Positions 25,816-36,751 of a DNA stretch of 64,000 bases are shown one piece after another. The stretch covers positions 3,286,001 to 3,350,000 of the forward strand of contig NZ_CP061379.1 in NCBI RefSeq assembly GCF_015624505.1, in the 5' to 3' direction. The notes beneath the pieces were generated by a model. The model ran no database searches. It saw only the letters and a program-made list of their open reading frames with translations, and was not told where the DNA came from. This DNA is from Bradyrhizobium commune. Lineage in GTDB: Bacteria; Pseudomonadota; Alphaproteobacteria; Rhizobiales; Xanthobacteraceae. How positions within the stretch are numbered: the stretch's first letter is position 1; each line of letters opens with the position of its first letter. The translations under genes were made by a program, and so were the position numbers.

Positions 25816-25843
25816 AAAGCCCGGCTGACCAGCCGGGCTTTTT
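25816..25843 (+). terminator. Rho-independent terminator of phaP
   Basis: The hairpin aaagcccggct-gacc-agccgggctttttc has an 11-bp stem with a 4-nt loop followed by a T-run, 24 bp after the phasin stop. It is close to symmetrical, so it may also serve the convergent TadG-like gene whose stop is at 25865. Confidence 0.9.
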
Positions 25844-25864
25844 CGTTTCCGTGCGATGGCTCCG

Positions 25865-27220
25865 TCAGCGCGCCACGCGCAACTTCGACAGCGAGGTGCC
25901 GATGTCCTTGAACACCGAGACGGTCTGGCTCGCCAACGTCACCAGATAGAACTTGTCGGTGCTGCTCGCGCAATATTGCAGCACGCTCGAGGTCGGATCC
26001 GAGCCCGTGTTCACCTGCACCGTATAGATCGTGATGTTCGCCGCCTTGGCGTTGTCGCACAGCTTCTTCTGCCGCGCGTCGATCTGGGACGCATTGCTGT
26101 ACCAGCGGTTCTGCGTGTTGAGGCCGTCGGAGAGCAGGACGATTGCATCCTTGTAGGTATAATTGGTGTCCTTGGCCGGCGCGTTCATGGGGTCGCCGGT
26201 CGACAATGTCATCCAGCCCCAGGCAAGACCAATGCCCTGGTTGGTATTGCCGGTCGGCTTCATGGCGTCGATCCGGCTCTTGAGCGAGGTCCAGTCGTAG
26301 CTCAGCGGCATGATCGGCTGCAAATAGGCGGAGCTCGCGGTGTTGCAGTAGGAATATTGCTCGGCCGGGAAAAGCGTCGAAGAATTGCCGTTCGTCGGCG
26401 TCGTGTTCTTGGTGTCGTAGTCCTGTTCGCGGTCGACGACGCAACCGGTCCAGGTGTTGTGATTGGCAGCCGTCCAGGTCTTGCCGTTGCTCACGCAAGA
26501 CGACTGAGACGTATAACTCGATTTGCTGCAGCTGCCGTTGGCGGCATCCCAGTCCGAGAAGTCCATCCAGGACTGGCTGTAATTGCTGGCGCCGACATTG
26601 ACGTCCTTGGCGAACGGCACGATCGAGATGTAGACGTCGCCGTCAGTCTTGGCGAGCGCGCTGAGCTGGTCGACCAGGTTCTTCGCAGCCGTCTGCATCG
26701 CCGATATCTTGCCGTTGTCGGCCATCGATCCCGTGTTGTCGAGCACCATGGCCACGCGCATGCGCACCAATCCCCAGGCGCTGGTCGATGAGGTGCTAAT
26801 GTCGAGCGTCGGGAAGCCGACGATCTTCATGAAGGTGGTGGTGAAGTTGCCGTCGCCGTTCACCTGGATGGTCGAGCCCATGGACGTGCTCGCAGTGTAG
26901 CTCGCGGTGACCGTGACGTTCGGCAGCGCAGAGGTGTCGGTGAACAACGCATTGAAGTAGGCCGTGGCCTTGGCGCTGATCTGCGATGTGGTGATGGTGC
27001 CGGACGACAGGTCCTTGGACAGCATCAGCGCTGTTGAGTCGAGCGCCGCCTGCATCGAGGTGCGAGCCTGGACGGCGCGGCTGTAATCGACTGCCGCACC
27101 GACGAAGCCCAGCACTGGAACGAGCGCGATGGCGAAGATCATGGCAATATTGCCTTGCTCGGCCCCGGCGAAACGGGCGAGCTGCCGTCCAATGCGGCTG
27201 ACAATTGGCAGGCGAAACAT
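25865..27220 (-). CDS. TadE/TadG-like protein with VWA domain
   Basis: The product is 451 aa from ATG 27220, with a GGGGA ribosome-binding site. The N-terminus is that of TadE/TadG (FAGAEQGNIAMIFAIALVPVLGFVGAAVDYSRAVQ), a hydrophobic prepilin-like segment at about 22-50 that anchors it in the inner membrane. The VWA-like domain follows, with a MIDAS-like DNTGS (Asp161) at about 158-450. TadG proteins are pseudopilin partners of tight-adherence pili. No other tad genes lie in this window, so it may act outside a pilus or with a distant cluster. Confidence 0.8.
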   Translation of the reverse strand: MFRLPIVSRIGRQLARFAGAEQGNIAMIFAIALVPVLGFVGAAVDYSRAVQARTSMQAALDSTALMLSKDLSSGTITTSQISAKATAYFNALFTDTSALPNVTVTASYTASTSMGSTIQVNGDGNFTTTFMKIVGFPTLDISTSSTSAWGLVRMRVAMVLDNTGSMADNGKISAMQTAAKNLVDQLSALAKTDGDVYISIVPFAKDVNVGASNYSQSWMDFSDWDAANGSCSKSSYTSQSSCVSNGKTWTAANHNTWTGCVVDREQDYDTKNTTPTNGNSSTLFPAEQYSYCNTASSAYLQPIMPLSYDWTSLKSRIDAMKPTGNTNQGIGLAWGWMTLSTGDPMNAPAKDTNYTYKDAIVLLSDGLNTQNRWYSNASQIDARQKKLCDNAKAANITIYTVQVNTGSDPTSSVLQYCASSTDKFYLVTLASQTVSVFKDIGTSLSKLRVAR

Positions 27221-27641
27221 GACGGTCCCCGGGCTCTGTGGCTTTGCCCGATTTCGCGCCAAATCGTTCAACAACGTGTAAATTGCCCCGTAGAAAGCCG
27301 GGGCTATCGGCGCGCCGAACCGTCGCTGTGGTGTTTACGACAGGTTCCTGGTCAACAGATTCTAAACGGCTAGGGTGGAAGTTTTTGTCAAATCGGTTCG
27401 GATTGATTAACCTTGGTCAGGATCGCCCGGACCGGGAATCGGGACCGCTGCGGCCGCACCGGCTGGACCTTTGCACGCTTGCGGCGAGCCGGGGGTGGGC
27501 CCATATTCCTCACAATCGATCCGGACCGGACCGGTTGGAAGCGGCGATCCAGCAAGGCGGCGCGCCTGTGCGAGGCTCCCTAGTGCGGGGCCGCGCGGCG
27601 GACCGTTATTCGCTTCCGTGGGGAATTTGAACGCCTGAGCC
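27221..27641. other. Intergenic region between TadG-like gene and clpS
   Basis: About 420 bp to the first candidate clpS start. I see no credible gene and only weak promoter-like hexamers (for example TTGTCA at 27385). It must contain the divergent promoters for the TadG-like gene and the clpS gene, but nothing decides their positions. Confidence 0.4.
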
Positions 27642-27701
27642 ATGCTGCAACTGACTTCCAGACAAGACATGTTCGCGGCCGCGGCCGCCCACGCTCCCCG
27701 G

Positions 27702-28034
27702 ATGAGCAACGACGAGAACCGTTCCGGTAGCCCGACCGGTCCGAACACATCTGTGATCACCAAGGTCAAACCGAAGACCAAGCGGCCGAACCTCTATCGT
27801 GTGCTGATCCTGAACGACGACTACACGCCGATGGAATTCGTCGTCCACGTGCTGGAGAAGTTCTTCCAGAAGGATGTCGAGGCCGCGACCAAGATCATGC
27901 TGCATGTCCATCATCACGGTATCGGGGAGTGCGGCGTCTTCACCTACGAGATCGCCGAGACCAAGGTGACGCAGGTGATGGATTTCGCCCGCAAGCACCA
28001 GCACCCGCTGCAATGCGTGATGGAAAAGAAGTAA
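27702..28034 (+). CDS. clpS: ATP-dependent Clp protease adaptor ClpS
   Basis: The product is 110 aa from ATG 27702, the usual ClpS size. An in-frame ATG at 27642 would add 20 residues of less conserved sequence. The ClpS fold is clear: [24 protein letters not shown] (with the N-end-rule pocket Asn-Asp-Asp and Met), then [22 protein letters not shown]. It delivers proteins with destabilising N-terminal residues to ClpAP. clpA follows 290 bp downstream in the same direction, the standard order. Confidence 0.93.
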   Translation: MSNDENRSGSPTGPNTSVITKVKPKTKRPNLYRVLILNDDYTPMEFVVHVLEKFFQKDVEAATKIMLHVHHHGIGECGVFTYEIAETKVTQVMDFARKHQHPLQCVMEKK

Positions 28035-28324
28035 CCGCCCGTTCGAATCCCGAGTTTCTCCAGATGGGTTCTGTTCGTGCGGTGTGTGACGTCAGCGCAC
28101 CCTGTTGCGCGCGGCGGCAACAGCGCCGGCGCCGATCCTGCCCAAATGGGTAGTTCTGCCCAAATCGGAACGGGTTTTGCATCGAGCATGCGGTGGGCGC
28201 GTAATGTCCATCGAGTCGCGGAACCGGTCTTTCGCCGCGATCTTGTATAACTATATGTGACAAAGGTTGTTGTTGCCTGACCGGGCGATGGCGATCATGA
28301 TGGTGGGGGCCATAGAGGACGCGA
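28035..28324. other. Intergenic region between clpS and clpA
   Basis: 290 bp with no gene. It contains a direct repeat ctgcccaaat (28138-28147 and 28156-28165) in an otherwise plain sequence; together with a gtataactatatg segment near 28245-28258, this suggests clpA has its own promoter and is not only transcribed from clpS. Confidence 0.4.
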
Positions 28325-30736
28325 ATGCCGACTTTTTCCCAAAGCCTTGAACAATCCCTGCATCGTGCGCTGGCGATCGCAAACGAGCGTCATCACCAAT
28401 ACGCGACGCTCGAGCATCTCCTGCTCTCCTTGATCGACGATTCCGATGCAGCCGCGGTGATGCGCGCCTGTAGCGTCGATCTCGACAAGCTCCGCACGAG
28501 CCTCGTCAATTATCTTGAGACCGAATTCGAAAATCTGGTGACGGACGGCGCAGACGACGCCAAGCCGACCGCCGGTTTTCAGCGCGTGATCCAGCGCGCG
28601 GTGATCCACGTGCAATCCTCCGGCCGCGAAGAGGTGACCGGCGCCAACGTGCTGATCGCGATCTTCGCCGAGCGCGAGAGCCATGCCGCGTATTTCCTGC
28701 AAGAGCAGGACATGACGCGCTATGACGCGGTCAACTACATCAGCCACGGCATCGCCAAGAGGCCCGGCGTCTCCGAAGCGCGGCCGGTGCGCGGCGTCGA
28801 CGAGGAGACCGAGACCAAGGGCAACGAGGACGCCAAGAAGAAGGGCGAAGCGCTCGAGACCTATTGCGTCAACCTCAACAAGAAGGCGCGCGACGGCAAG
28901 ATCGATCCGGTGATCGGACGCAATTCCGAGATCAACCGTGCGATCCAGGTGTTGTGCCGTCGGCAGAAGAACAATCCGCTGTTCGTGGGCGAGGCCGGTG
29001 TCGGCAAGACCGCGATCGCGGAGGGCCTTGCCAAGCGCATCGTCGACAGCGAGGTGCCGGAAGTGCTGGCAGCCGCGACCGTGTTCTCGCTCGACATGGG
29101 CACGCTGCTCGCCGGCACGCGTTATCGCGGTGACTTCGAGGAGCGCCTGAAGCAGGTGCTGAAGGAGCTCGAGGCGCATCCCAACGCGATCCTGTTCATC
29201 GACGAGATCCACACCGTGATCGGTGCGGGCGCGACCTCGGGCGGCGCGATGGATGCCTCGAACCTGCTCAAGCCGGCGCTGGCCTCGGGCACCATCCGCT
29301 GCATGGGCTCGACCACCTACAAGGAATATCGCCAGCACTTCGAGAAGGACCGCGCGCTGGTGCGGCGCTTCCAGAAGATCGACATCAACGAGCCGACGGT
29401 CGAGGACGCGATCGCGATCCTGAAAGGTCTCAAGCCTTACTTCGAGGACTACCACCGGCTGAAATACACCAATGAGGCGATCGAGGCCGCCGTCCAGCTC
29501 TCCTCGCGCTACATCCACGACCGAAAGCTGCCCGACAAGGCGATCGACGTGATCGACGAGTCCGGTGCGGCGCAGATGCTGGTCGCCGAGAACAAGCGCA
29601 AGAAGACCATCGGCATCAAGGAGATCGAGACCACGATCGCCTCGATGGCGCGGATCCCGCCGAAGAGCGTGTCGAAGGACGATGCCGAGGTGCTCAAGCA
29701 TCTCGAGCAGACGCTGAAGCGCACCGTGTTCGGCCAGGACAAGGCGATCGAGTCGCTTGCCGCCTCGATCAAGCTCGCACGCGCGGGCCTGCGCGAGCCG
29801 GAGAAGCCGATCGGCTGCTACCTGTTCTCCGGTCCAACCGGCGTCGGCAAGACCGAGGTCGCAAAGCAGCTCGCGGCGTCGCTTGGCGTCGAGCTGTTGC
29901 GCTTCGACATGTCCGAATACATGGAGCGGCACACCGTGTCGCGCCTGATCGGCGCGCCTCCCGGCTATGTCGGATTCGACCAGGGCGGCCTGCTCACGGA
30001 CGGTGTCGACCAGCATCCGCATTGCGTGGTGCTGCTCGACGAAATCGAGAAGGCGCATCCCGACCTCTACAACGTCCTGCTCCAGATCATGGATCACGGC
30101 CGGCTCACCGACCACAACGGCAAGCAGGTCAACTTCCGCAACGTGATCCTGATCATGACCACGAATGCGGGTGCTTCGGACCTTGCCAAGCAGGCGTTCG
30201 GCTTCACGCGGTCGAAGCGGGAAGGCGACGACCACGAGGCGATCAACCGGCAGTTCGCGCCGGAGTTCCGCAACCGCCTCGATGCCATCGTCTCGTTCGG
30301 CCATCTCAGTGTCGAGGTGATCGGCACCGTGGTCGAGAAGTTCGTGCTTCAGCTCGAGGCGCAACTCGGCGATCGCGACGTCACCATCGAGCTGTCAGAG
30401 CCCGCCAAGGCCTGGCTGGTTCAGCACGGCTATGACGAGCAGATGGGCGCGCGTCCGATGGCCCGCGTCATCCAGGAGCACATCAAGAAGCCACTGGCCG
30501 ACGAGGTGCTGTTCGGCAAGCTCAAGGGCGGCGGCCACGTTCGCGTCGTTCTGGTCAAGGACGAGGCCGACGAGACCAAGGACAAGATCGGCTTCGAATT
30601 CGTCGAGGGTCCGGTGACGCCGAAGCAGGAAAAGCTGCCGGGCGCCCGCAAGCGCCCGCCGGGCAAGCCCAACAAGCCGGGTGGCCCCGGCGGCTCGAAG
30701 GGGCCGACCTCGAAGGGCCCGCTGGTCAAGGCTTGA
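28325..30736 (+). CDS. clpA: ATP-dependent Clp protease ATP-binding subunit ClpA
   Basis: The product is 803 aa. The N-terminal ClpN double repeat (1-150) contacts ClpS. AAA+ module 1 has Walker A GEAGVGKT at 222-229, and module 2 has GPTGVGKT at about 502-509. The ClpP-binding loop and C-terminal D2-small domain follow. It unfolds substrates and feeds them to ClpP in the cytosol. The C-terminal about 35 residues are unusually Pro/Gly/Lys-rich ([18 protein letters not shown]), an extension not seen in E. coli ClpA. A strong terminator follows 20 bp later. Confidence 0.96.
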   Translation: MPTFSQSLEQSLHRALAIANERHHQYATLEHLLLSLIDDSDAAAVMRACSVDLDKLRTSLVNYLETEFENLVTDGADDAKPTAGFQRVIQRAVIHVQSSGREEVTGANVLIAIFAERESHAAYFLQEQDMTRYDAVNYISHGIAKRPGVSEARPVRGVDEETETKGNEDAKKKGEALETYCVNLNKKARDGKIDPVIGRNSEINRAIQVLCRRQKNNPLFVGEAGVGKTAIAEGLAKRIVDSEVPEVLAAATVFSLDMGTLLAGTRYRGDFEERLKQVLKELEAHPNAILFIDEIHTVIGAGATSGGAMDASNLLKPALASGTIRCMGSTTYKEYRQHFEKDRALVRRFQKIDINEPTVEDAIAILKGLKPYFEDYHRLKYTNEAIEAAVQLSSRYIHDRKLPDKAIDVIDESGAAQMLVAENKRKKTIGIKEIETTIASMARIPPKSVSKDDAEVLKHLEQTLKRTVFGQDKAIESLAASIKLARAGLREPEKPIGCYLFSGPTGVGKTEVAKQLAASLGVELLRFDMSEYMERHTVSRLIGAPPGYVGFDQGGLLTDGVDQHPHCVVLLDEIEKAHPDLYNVLLQIMDHGRLTDHNGKQVNFRNVILIMTTNAGASDLAKQAFGFTRSKREGDDHEAINRQFAPEFRNRLDAIVSFGHLSVEVIGTVVEKFVLQLEAQLGDRDVTIELSEPAKAWLVQHGYDEQMGARPMARVIQEHIKKPLADEVLFGKLKGGGHVRVVLVKDEADETKDKIGFEFVEGPVTPKQEKLPGARKRPPGKPNKPGGPGGSKGPTSKGPLVKA

Positions 30737-30755
30737 TCGGCTGCGACATGAATCG

Positions 30756-30785
30756 AAAAGGCCGGCTCTCGAAGCCGGCCTTTTT
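30756..30785 (+). terminator. Rho-independent terminator of clpA
   Basis: The stem aaaaggccggc (30756-30766) and gccggcctttt (30774-30784), with loop tctcgaa and a following T-run, starts 20 bp after the clpA stop. Confidence 0.9.
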
Positions 30786-30832
30786 GTTTGCGCCGATTTG
30801 CTTGCACCGATGTCAGGCCACGGAGCGCCGTC

Positions 30833-31282
30833 TTACGTTCCGGCTTCGGGCGCCTTCGGCGGCCGCGGCTTCTTTGCAGGACGCGGTGCGACATGCGGCG
30901 CGGACGGCTGCATCGTCACGATGACCGGATTCGGCTTGTGATCGGTTGCCGCACCGGTCGCGGCGTCGACGCCCATGCCGACGACTCCGCCGAGCAGGAG
31001 ATTGCCCGCAAAGCCGGCGGCGCCGGCGGTCGGGATGTCCCGGCTGAGCGGAACGACCTGCGGCTCATAGCCCTCCTTCTGGAAGGTGATGGAGATGTCC
31101 GCGTTGCGCTTGACCACTACGGAGCATGGCGTCGTGCAGGTGGTCGGAACCTCCATTCCGCTGACGACGGCCTCTACGCCTGATGGTGTCGATGAAATGC
31201 TGATGTTCTCGGTGGTGCCGCGCGTGACCGACGCGCAGCCGCCCAGCATGACGCTGAGCGCCACGATTCCCAATGAACGCAT
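30833..31282 (-). CDS. Small lipoprotein (149 aa)
   Basis: ATG 31282 starts MRSLGIVALSVMLGGC, a short signal with an LGGC lipobox (Cys16), so it is probably a lipid-anchored periplasmic or outer-membrane protein. The mature part holds a PEGA-like pattern (SISSTPSGVEAVVSG.EVPTTCTTPCSVVVKRNADISITFQKEGYEP), and the end is Pro/Lys-rich. PEGA-like domains occur in many bacterial surface lipoproteins. Function unknown. Confidence 0.8.
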   Translation of the reverse strand: MRSLGIVALSVMLGGCASVTRGTTENISISSTPSGVEAVVSGMEVPTTCTTPCSVVVKRNADISITFQKEGYEPQVVPLSRDIPTAGAAGFAGNLLLGGVVGMGVDAATGAATDHKPNPVIVTMQPSAPHVAPRPAKKPRPPKAPEAGT

Positions 31283-31393
31283 GAATAAATTGCCCCTTGT
31301 CCCGCCACAAGTGAAGCGCAACTGGAGCGCGAGCGCAATACTTCTCGGGGGGAGTGGTAAAACTACGGATTGTATAAGTCCGGGCGTGGGCCC

Positions 31394-32812
31394 TCAGTCG
31401 CCCCGCAGCCGCTGGTCGTCCTGGACGCGGACTTGCTCGGCGCCACGCGCGCCTGCGGGTGACAGCCGCAGCATGCTGAGCATCGCACCGCAGAGCGCGA
31501 AGCCGACGCCAGTGAGGAGCGCGATCCGGGTTCCGTCGATCGGATAGCGGCCGAGGAACAGCGCCACCAACGCCGCGCCCGTGGTCTGGCCGAGCAGGCG
31601 CGCCGTGCCCAGCATGCCGCTGGCGCCACCGGAGCGCTCGCGCGGCGCGGCCGCGATCATAGTGCGGTTGTTGGGCGTCTGGAACAGGCCGAAGCCGGCG
31701 CCGGCCAGCGCCATCCGCCAGACCACGTCGAGCGGCGTTGGGACCGCAGGCAGGAAGGCGAGCGCACCGAGACCACAGGCGAACAGCGTGAGCCCGATGC
31801 CGCCGAGCAGGCCAGCCGGATAATGCTCGACCAGCCGGCCTGCCAGCGGCGCGGCGCAGGCCACCGCGATCGGCCACGGCGTGATCAGAAGGCCCATGTG
31901 AACGGCCGAATAGCCGAACCGGCTCTGGAGGTAGAAGGGGATCGCGACGAAGGCCAGCATCTGGCCGCAGAACGAGGCGATCGAGGTCGCAATCGACAGC
32001 CCGAACACCGGGATGCGCAGCAGGTCGACCGGCAGGAGCGGCGACGTCATGTGGGTTTCGCGATAGACCAGCAGGGCGCCTGCAATGATCGCGATGGTGA
32101 ACTGGACCAGGCATGTGATGGTTGCCTCGCCGTGCCCGCTGTCGATCGCGGCGATGCCGACGCCGAAGGTGATCGCCGACAGACCCGCGCTTTGCCAGTC
32201 GAAGGAATGGCTCGCGGGTGTCGTATGCGGCAGGCTGCGCCAGCCGAGCGCCAGCGTCGCCACACCGAGCGGGACGTTGATGGCGAACAGCCAGGGCCAG
32301 CTTCCGACCGCAAGGATGCCGGCGGCGATCGTCGGCCCGACCGCGGCGGAAAAGGCCACAACCAGCGCGTTGATACCGATGCCGCGACCGAGCAGGCTGC
32401 GCGGATAGGTGAAGCGCACCAGCGCCGAGTTGACGCTCATGATCCCGGCGGCGCCAAAACCTTGAATGATGCGCGCGAAGGTGAGTAGCGGCAGCGTATG
32501 CGCCAGCGCGCAGAAGGCGGATGCGAGCGTGAACAGCGCGAGCCCGACCAGATAGACCCGGCGATAGCCGACGATCTCACCCAGCGACGCCAGCGGCAGC
32601 AGTGAGATCGTGATCGCGAGCTGGTAGCCGTTGACGATCCAGATCGAGAAGGCGGGGCTCGCGTTCAGGTCAGCCGCGATCGTCGGCAGTGCCACGTTGG
32701 CGATGGCGCTGTCGACGACAGCCATGGTGATACCGAGCGCAATGGTCAGGATCGCCTGGTTGCGCTGCGGTTGCGGCAGGCCGTCGGCATGCTCGATTGG
32801 GGCGGGCGACAT
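31394..32812 (-). CDS. MFS drug-efflux transporter (DHA2/EmrB-QacA type)
   Basis: The product is about 472 aa with fourteen predicted helices. The signature TMAVVDSAIANVALPTIAADL in helix 1 (Asp in the membrane) and GYRRVYLVGLALFTLASAFCALA in loop 2-3 and helix 3 are typical of proton/drug antiporters of the DHA2 group. The G...GP..GG motif appears as AFSAAVGPTIAAGI in helix 5. Substrates are unknown. The frame extends upstream, but ATG 32812 fits the helix pattern. No adjacent MFP (EmrA) gene is present. Confidence 0.88.
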   Translation of the reverse strand: MSPAPIEHADGLPQPQRNQAILTIALGITMAVVDSAIANVALPTIAADLNASPAFSIWIVNGYQLAITISLLPLASLGEIVGYRRVYLVGLALFTLASAFCALAHTLPLLTFARIIQGFGAAGIMSVNSALVRFTYPRSLLGRGIGINALVVAFSAAVGPTIAAGILAVGSWPWLFAINVPLGVATLALGWRSLPHTTPASHSFDWQSAGLSAITFGVGIAAIDSGHGEATITCLVQFTIAIIAGALLVYRETHMTSPLLPVDLLRIPVFGLSIATSIASFCGQMLAFVAIPFYLQSRFGYSAVHMGLLITPWPIAVACAAPLAGRLVEHYPAGLLGGIGLTLFACGLGALAFLPAVPTPLDVVWRMALAGAGFGLFQTPNNRTMIAAAPRERSGGASGMLGTARLLGQTTGAALVALFLGRYPIDGTRIALLTGVGFALCGAMLSMLRLSPAGARGAEQVRVQDDQRLRGD

Positions 32813-33129
32813 GAGGGAGGCGTGCTTGATTCGAGCCGTGGTTGACCTCCGGATTAGGAAATTGCGAGATGCGTCGCAACCCGGCAAGGTACGGACGGTT
32901 CCTGTCCCGGGAGCGGGTCTCCCGGCGCTGTGGGCATGGATCGGGGCTGCTCCGACAAAAAACGCGAAAACAACCCCATGCACAGTAGAAATGATTGGCA
33001 AAATCTGAATTCGGGAAGGCAGAAATATTCATTGACCTGTCGGGCAAAACAGCGGCAGAATGCCAAGGTGGTGATGGCTGGGCGCGGCGTGCGCGAGCTT
33101 CGTGCTAATCCCCGCTAGGAGCGGCGCGC
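32813..33129. other. Intergenic region with copy 1 of a bipartite repeat
   Basis: 317 bp between the MFS gene start and the stop of the aldo/keto reductase gene. No gene is credible. Its middle carries a copy of the short repeat described at 32965-33052; the remainder is presumably the MFS promoter. Confidence 0.4.
32965..33052. repeat. Bipartite repeat, copy 1 (24-bp end, 50-bp variable centre, 14-bp end)
   Basis: The 24 bp at 32965-32988 (starting cgaaaacaaccccatg) are identical to 57320-57343, and gtcgggcaaaacag (33039-33052) is identical to 57394-57407. The 50-bp middles have the same length but show only chance-level identity. Its centre is AT-rich (about 38% GC), unlike copy 2. See the findings for discussion. 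Confidence 0.75.
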
Positions 33130-34155
<1,026 letters not shown>

Positions 34156-34277
34156 CGATATGCTCCTCGGCTGGCCGCTGATTGATCCCTGCGGCCTTGG
34201 TGCTGAGGCTAGCTCAAGCCTGCACTGCGTACCATTGTGCGCGCACATGGCGGCTCTGCTTGCAAGGCTCGGATATG

Positions 34278-35246
34278 CTACGCGACGCTGGTCGTTTGCA
34301 GATTGGCTGCCGAAATCTTCGCGCGCAGCCACGCTTCGAACGCAGCGACGTGGCTGCGGCCCTTCGCTTCGGCAGAGCGCACGAGATAATAGGACACCGT
34401 CTCAACCTCGAATTTGGGCTGGCGGAACGGCGCGACCAGCGTGCCCTTGTCCAGCTCCTCGGCGGCCAGGATCTCGCTCTCCAGGACGACGCCGAGACCT
34501 TCGACAGCCGCATCGATGGCCATGGTGGATCGGTCGAACCACAATTCGTGACGCGGCTTGATGTTCGATCCAGTGACCTTGCGCAAATAGTCGGTCCAGG
34601 TCAGCGCGTTCGAGGAGTGGATCAACGTGGCGCGGGCGAGATCGCCGGGCTCGTGCAGTCCGAGCTGCTCGATCAGCCGCGGACTGCATAGCGGACGCAG
34701 GCGCTCCGCCAGGAGTGGCTCGATCTGCCGCCCGTTCAGGACGGGAGGACGTCCATAGGCAATGGCGAGATCGAAGCGGATGGTTTCGAGATCGCGCAGA
34801 TCAGCGATGGTCGACAGCCGGATTCCGATGTCCTGGTGCTGGCCGATGAAGTCGCCGATCCGCGGTTGAAGCCATTTGGCACCGAAGCTCGGGCCGCTCG
34901 CGATGAAGAGATGATCGCGCTGCGACTGCGGCGCCACCAGCCGCGTCGCACCCATGATCGTGCCGAACGCGCGCTCGATCTCGCCGGCATAGAGCCGGCC
35001 GGCATTGGTGAGCACCGCGCGGCCGGCATGCCGCGAGAAGACGCGGACGCCAAGAAAATCCTCGAGCTTCTGGATCTGGTGGCTGATTGCCGAAGGCGTG
35101 ACCCCAAGCTCCTCGGCGGCGCGGCTGAAGCTGCCGTGGCGGGAGGCCGCCTCGAACGCCGACAGCGCCTTGAGCGGCGGCATGCGCGGCCGCTCTGTTG
35201 ACTCCACTTCATCGGCTGCTGAGTTTTTTGAACTGGCGCCCATCAT
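34278..35246 (-). CDS. LysR-family regulator (GcvA-like)
   Basis: The product is 322 aa from ATG 35246. The winged-helix domain covers about 20-80 (LSAFEAASRHGSFSRAAEELGVTPSAISHQIQKLEDFLG) and the effector-binding domain covers about 110-310. PRMPPLKALSAFE is typical of the GcvA/AmpR branch. It is divergent from the class III aminotransferase gene, with 163 bp between starts, so it probably controls that operon, and by analogy resembles DgdR of dialkylglycine decarboxylase loci. Confidence 0.9.
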   Translation of the reverse strand: MMGASSKNSAADEVESTERPRMPPLKALSAFEAASRHGSFSRAAEELGVTPSAISHQIQKLEDFLGVRVFSRHAGRAVLTNAGRLYAGEIERAFGTIMGATRLVAPQSQRDHLFIASGPSFGAKWLQPRIGDFIGQHQDIGIRLSTIADLRDLETIRFDLAIAYGRPPVLNGRQIEPLLAERLRPLCSPRLIEQLGLHEPGDLARATLIHSSNALTWTDYLRKVTGSNIKPRHELWFDRSTMAIDAAVEGLGVVLESEILAAEELDKGTLVAPFRQPKFEVETVSYYLVRSAEAKGRSHVAAFEAWLRAKISAANLQTTSVA

Positions 35247-35409
35247 GCCTGCCCGGTACGAATTTCCCTGTTGCACTGGCAAGTTTCGTACCGCGAACGC
35301 CCTGACGCAACAGCTTCGTGCCCGAAACCCGACCCGAGACCGGCGAGCGGAAACCGCATCGCCGCGCCGCGCAGCCGTGCGGCGGATGCCGCTTGCCCGA
35401 GGAGACGAC

Positions 35410-36732
35410 ATGACTTCAGCGCTGAAACAGGCCGCCGACGAATTTTTGGTCCGATATGGCGGAGACGTGTTCCCGAACCTCTTCACCTCGGCAAAGGGGA
35501 CCATCGTCACCGACAGCGACGGGCGCGACTATCTCGATTTCACGTCGGGGCAGATGTGCGCCACCATCGGCCACAACCATCCGGCGATCGTCGCGGCTGT
35601 GGAGCGAGCGGGCAAGAAGGCGTTCCATCTCTTCAGCGGCATGATCCCCGAGGTGGTGGCCGAACTCGCTCAGGTGCTGGCCAAGGACTGGCTGCCCGGC
35701 GACCTCAAGCGCTCGATCTTCATCAACACCGGTTCGGAAGCGACCGAAGTCGCGCTCCGGATGGCCAAGATGTACACCGGCGGTTACGAGGTGCTCGTCC
35801 TCGGCGGCTCCTGGCACGGCATCACCGGCGGTGCCGCCTCGGTCTCGATGGCGAGCGATCGCAAGGGCTATGGCGTACCGCCGCCCGGCGTATTCGTCAT
35901 CCCCGAGCCGAACGCCTACCGGCCTTACATCGCGAAGGGCAGCGAAGAGGAATCCGCGCTCGCCAATCTCGAGCTTGCGCTGAAAATGTTCGACATGCAG
36001 TCGAGCGGGCGGGGCGCGGCGATCATCGCCGAGCCCGTGATCAGCGCGGGCGGCGTGCTGGTACCGCCGAAGGCGTTCATGGAAGCGCTGCGCAAGGCGG
36101 CCGACGAGCGCGGCATGCTGCTGATCTTCGACGAGGCCCAGACGGCGTTCGGGCGTATCGGCAAGAAGACCGGATCGGAATATTTCGGCGTTGTCCCCGA
36201 CATCATGACCATGTCGAAGACGCTGGGGGGCGGGCTGCCGCTTGCCGCTGTCTCGACCACCGAAGCAATCGAGAGCAAGCTCCACGACGATCACTTCACC
36301 TATTACACCAGCCACGTTTCCGATCCCTTGCTTGCCGAGGTCGGGCTCGCGGTGCTGCGTGTGATTTCGGAAGAGAAGCTCGTCGAGCGCGCCAATATCA
36401 TGGGCGCCTATCTGCGCGGCCGCTTCGAAGGCCTCCAGCAGAAATACGAGCAGATCGGCGACATCAGGGGCATGGGCCTTCTGCTCGGCGTCGAACTCGT
36501 CACCGATCGCAACAGCCGGCGTGCGGCCCATCAGCTCGGTGGGCTGACCACGAAAAAGTGCTTCGAGCACGGGTTGAGCATGAACATCCGCCGCCGTCCC
36601 GAGCGCGGATCGGTCTGGCGAATCGCGCCGCCGCTCACCGTCTCGACAGATGAGATCGACCGCGCCGTCGAGATCCTGGATCGCTCGTTGCGGGAAAGCC
36701 TCGACGAGCTGTCGCGAAACCCCGCCGCCTAG
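35410..36732 (+). CDS. Class III aminotransferase, 2,2-dialkylglycine decarboxylase-like
   Basis: The product is 440 aa, a PLP fold-type I enzyme. The PLP lysine is Lys270 in MTMSKTLGGGLP, preceded by LLIFDEAQTAFGR. SGQMCATIGHNHP near the N-terminus and the Trp-containing LVLGGSWHGIT match the dialkylglycine decarboxylase group, which decarboxylates and transaminates 2,2-dialkylglycines with pyruvate as amino acceptor. Length and lysine position agree with that family. The divergent LysR also fits. Specificity should be treated as likely, not proven. Confidence 0.78.
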   Translation: MTSALKQAADEFLVRYGGDVFPNLFTSAKGTIVTDSDGRDYLDFTSGQMCATIGHNHPAIVAAVERAGKKAFHLFSGMIPEVVAELAQVLAKDWLPGDLKRSIFINTGSEATEVALRMAKMYTGGYEVLVLGGSWHGITGGAASVSMASDRKGYGVPPPGVFVIPEPNAYRPYIAKGSEEESALANLELALKMFDMQSSGRGAAIIAEPVISAGGVLVPPKAFMEALRKAADERGMLLIFDEAQTAFGRIGKKTGSEYFGVVPDIMTMSKTLGGGLPLAAVSTTEAIESKLHDDHFTYYTSHVSDPLLAEVGLAVLRVISEEKLVERANIMGAYLRGRFEGLQQKYEQIGDIRGMGLLLGVELVTDRNSRRAAHQLGGLTTKKCFEHGLSMNIRRRPERGSVWRIAPPLTVSTDEIDRAVEILDRSLRESLDELSRNPAA

Positions 36733-36751
36733 CAACGATCCGGAGGCTGAC

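Noticed and set aside
28295..30364. 689-codon frame opposite clpA
   Set aside because: Composition (Leu/Asp/Arg/His-rich) and complete overlap with clpA mark it as a GC-driven shadow.
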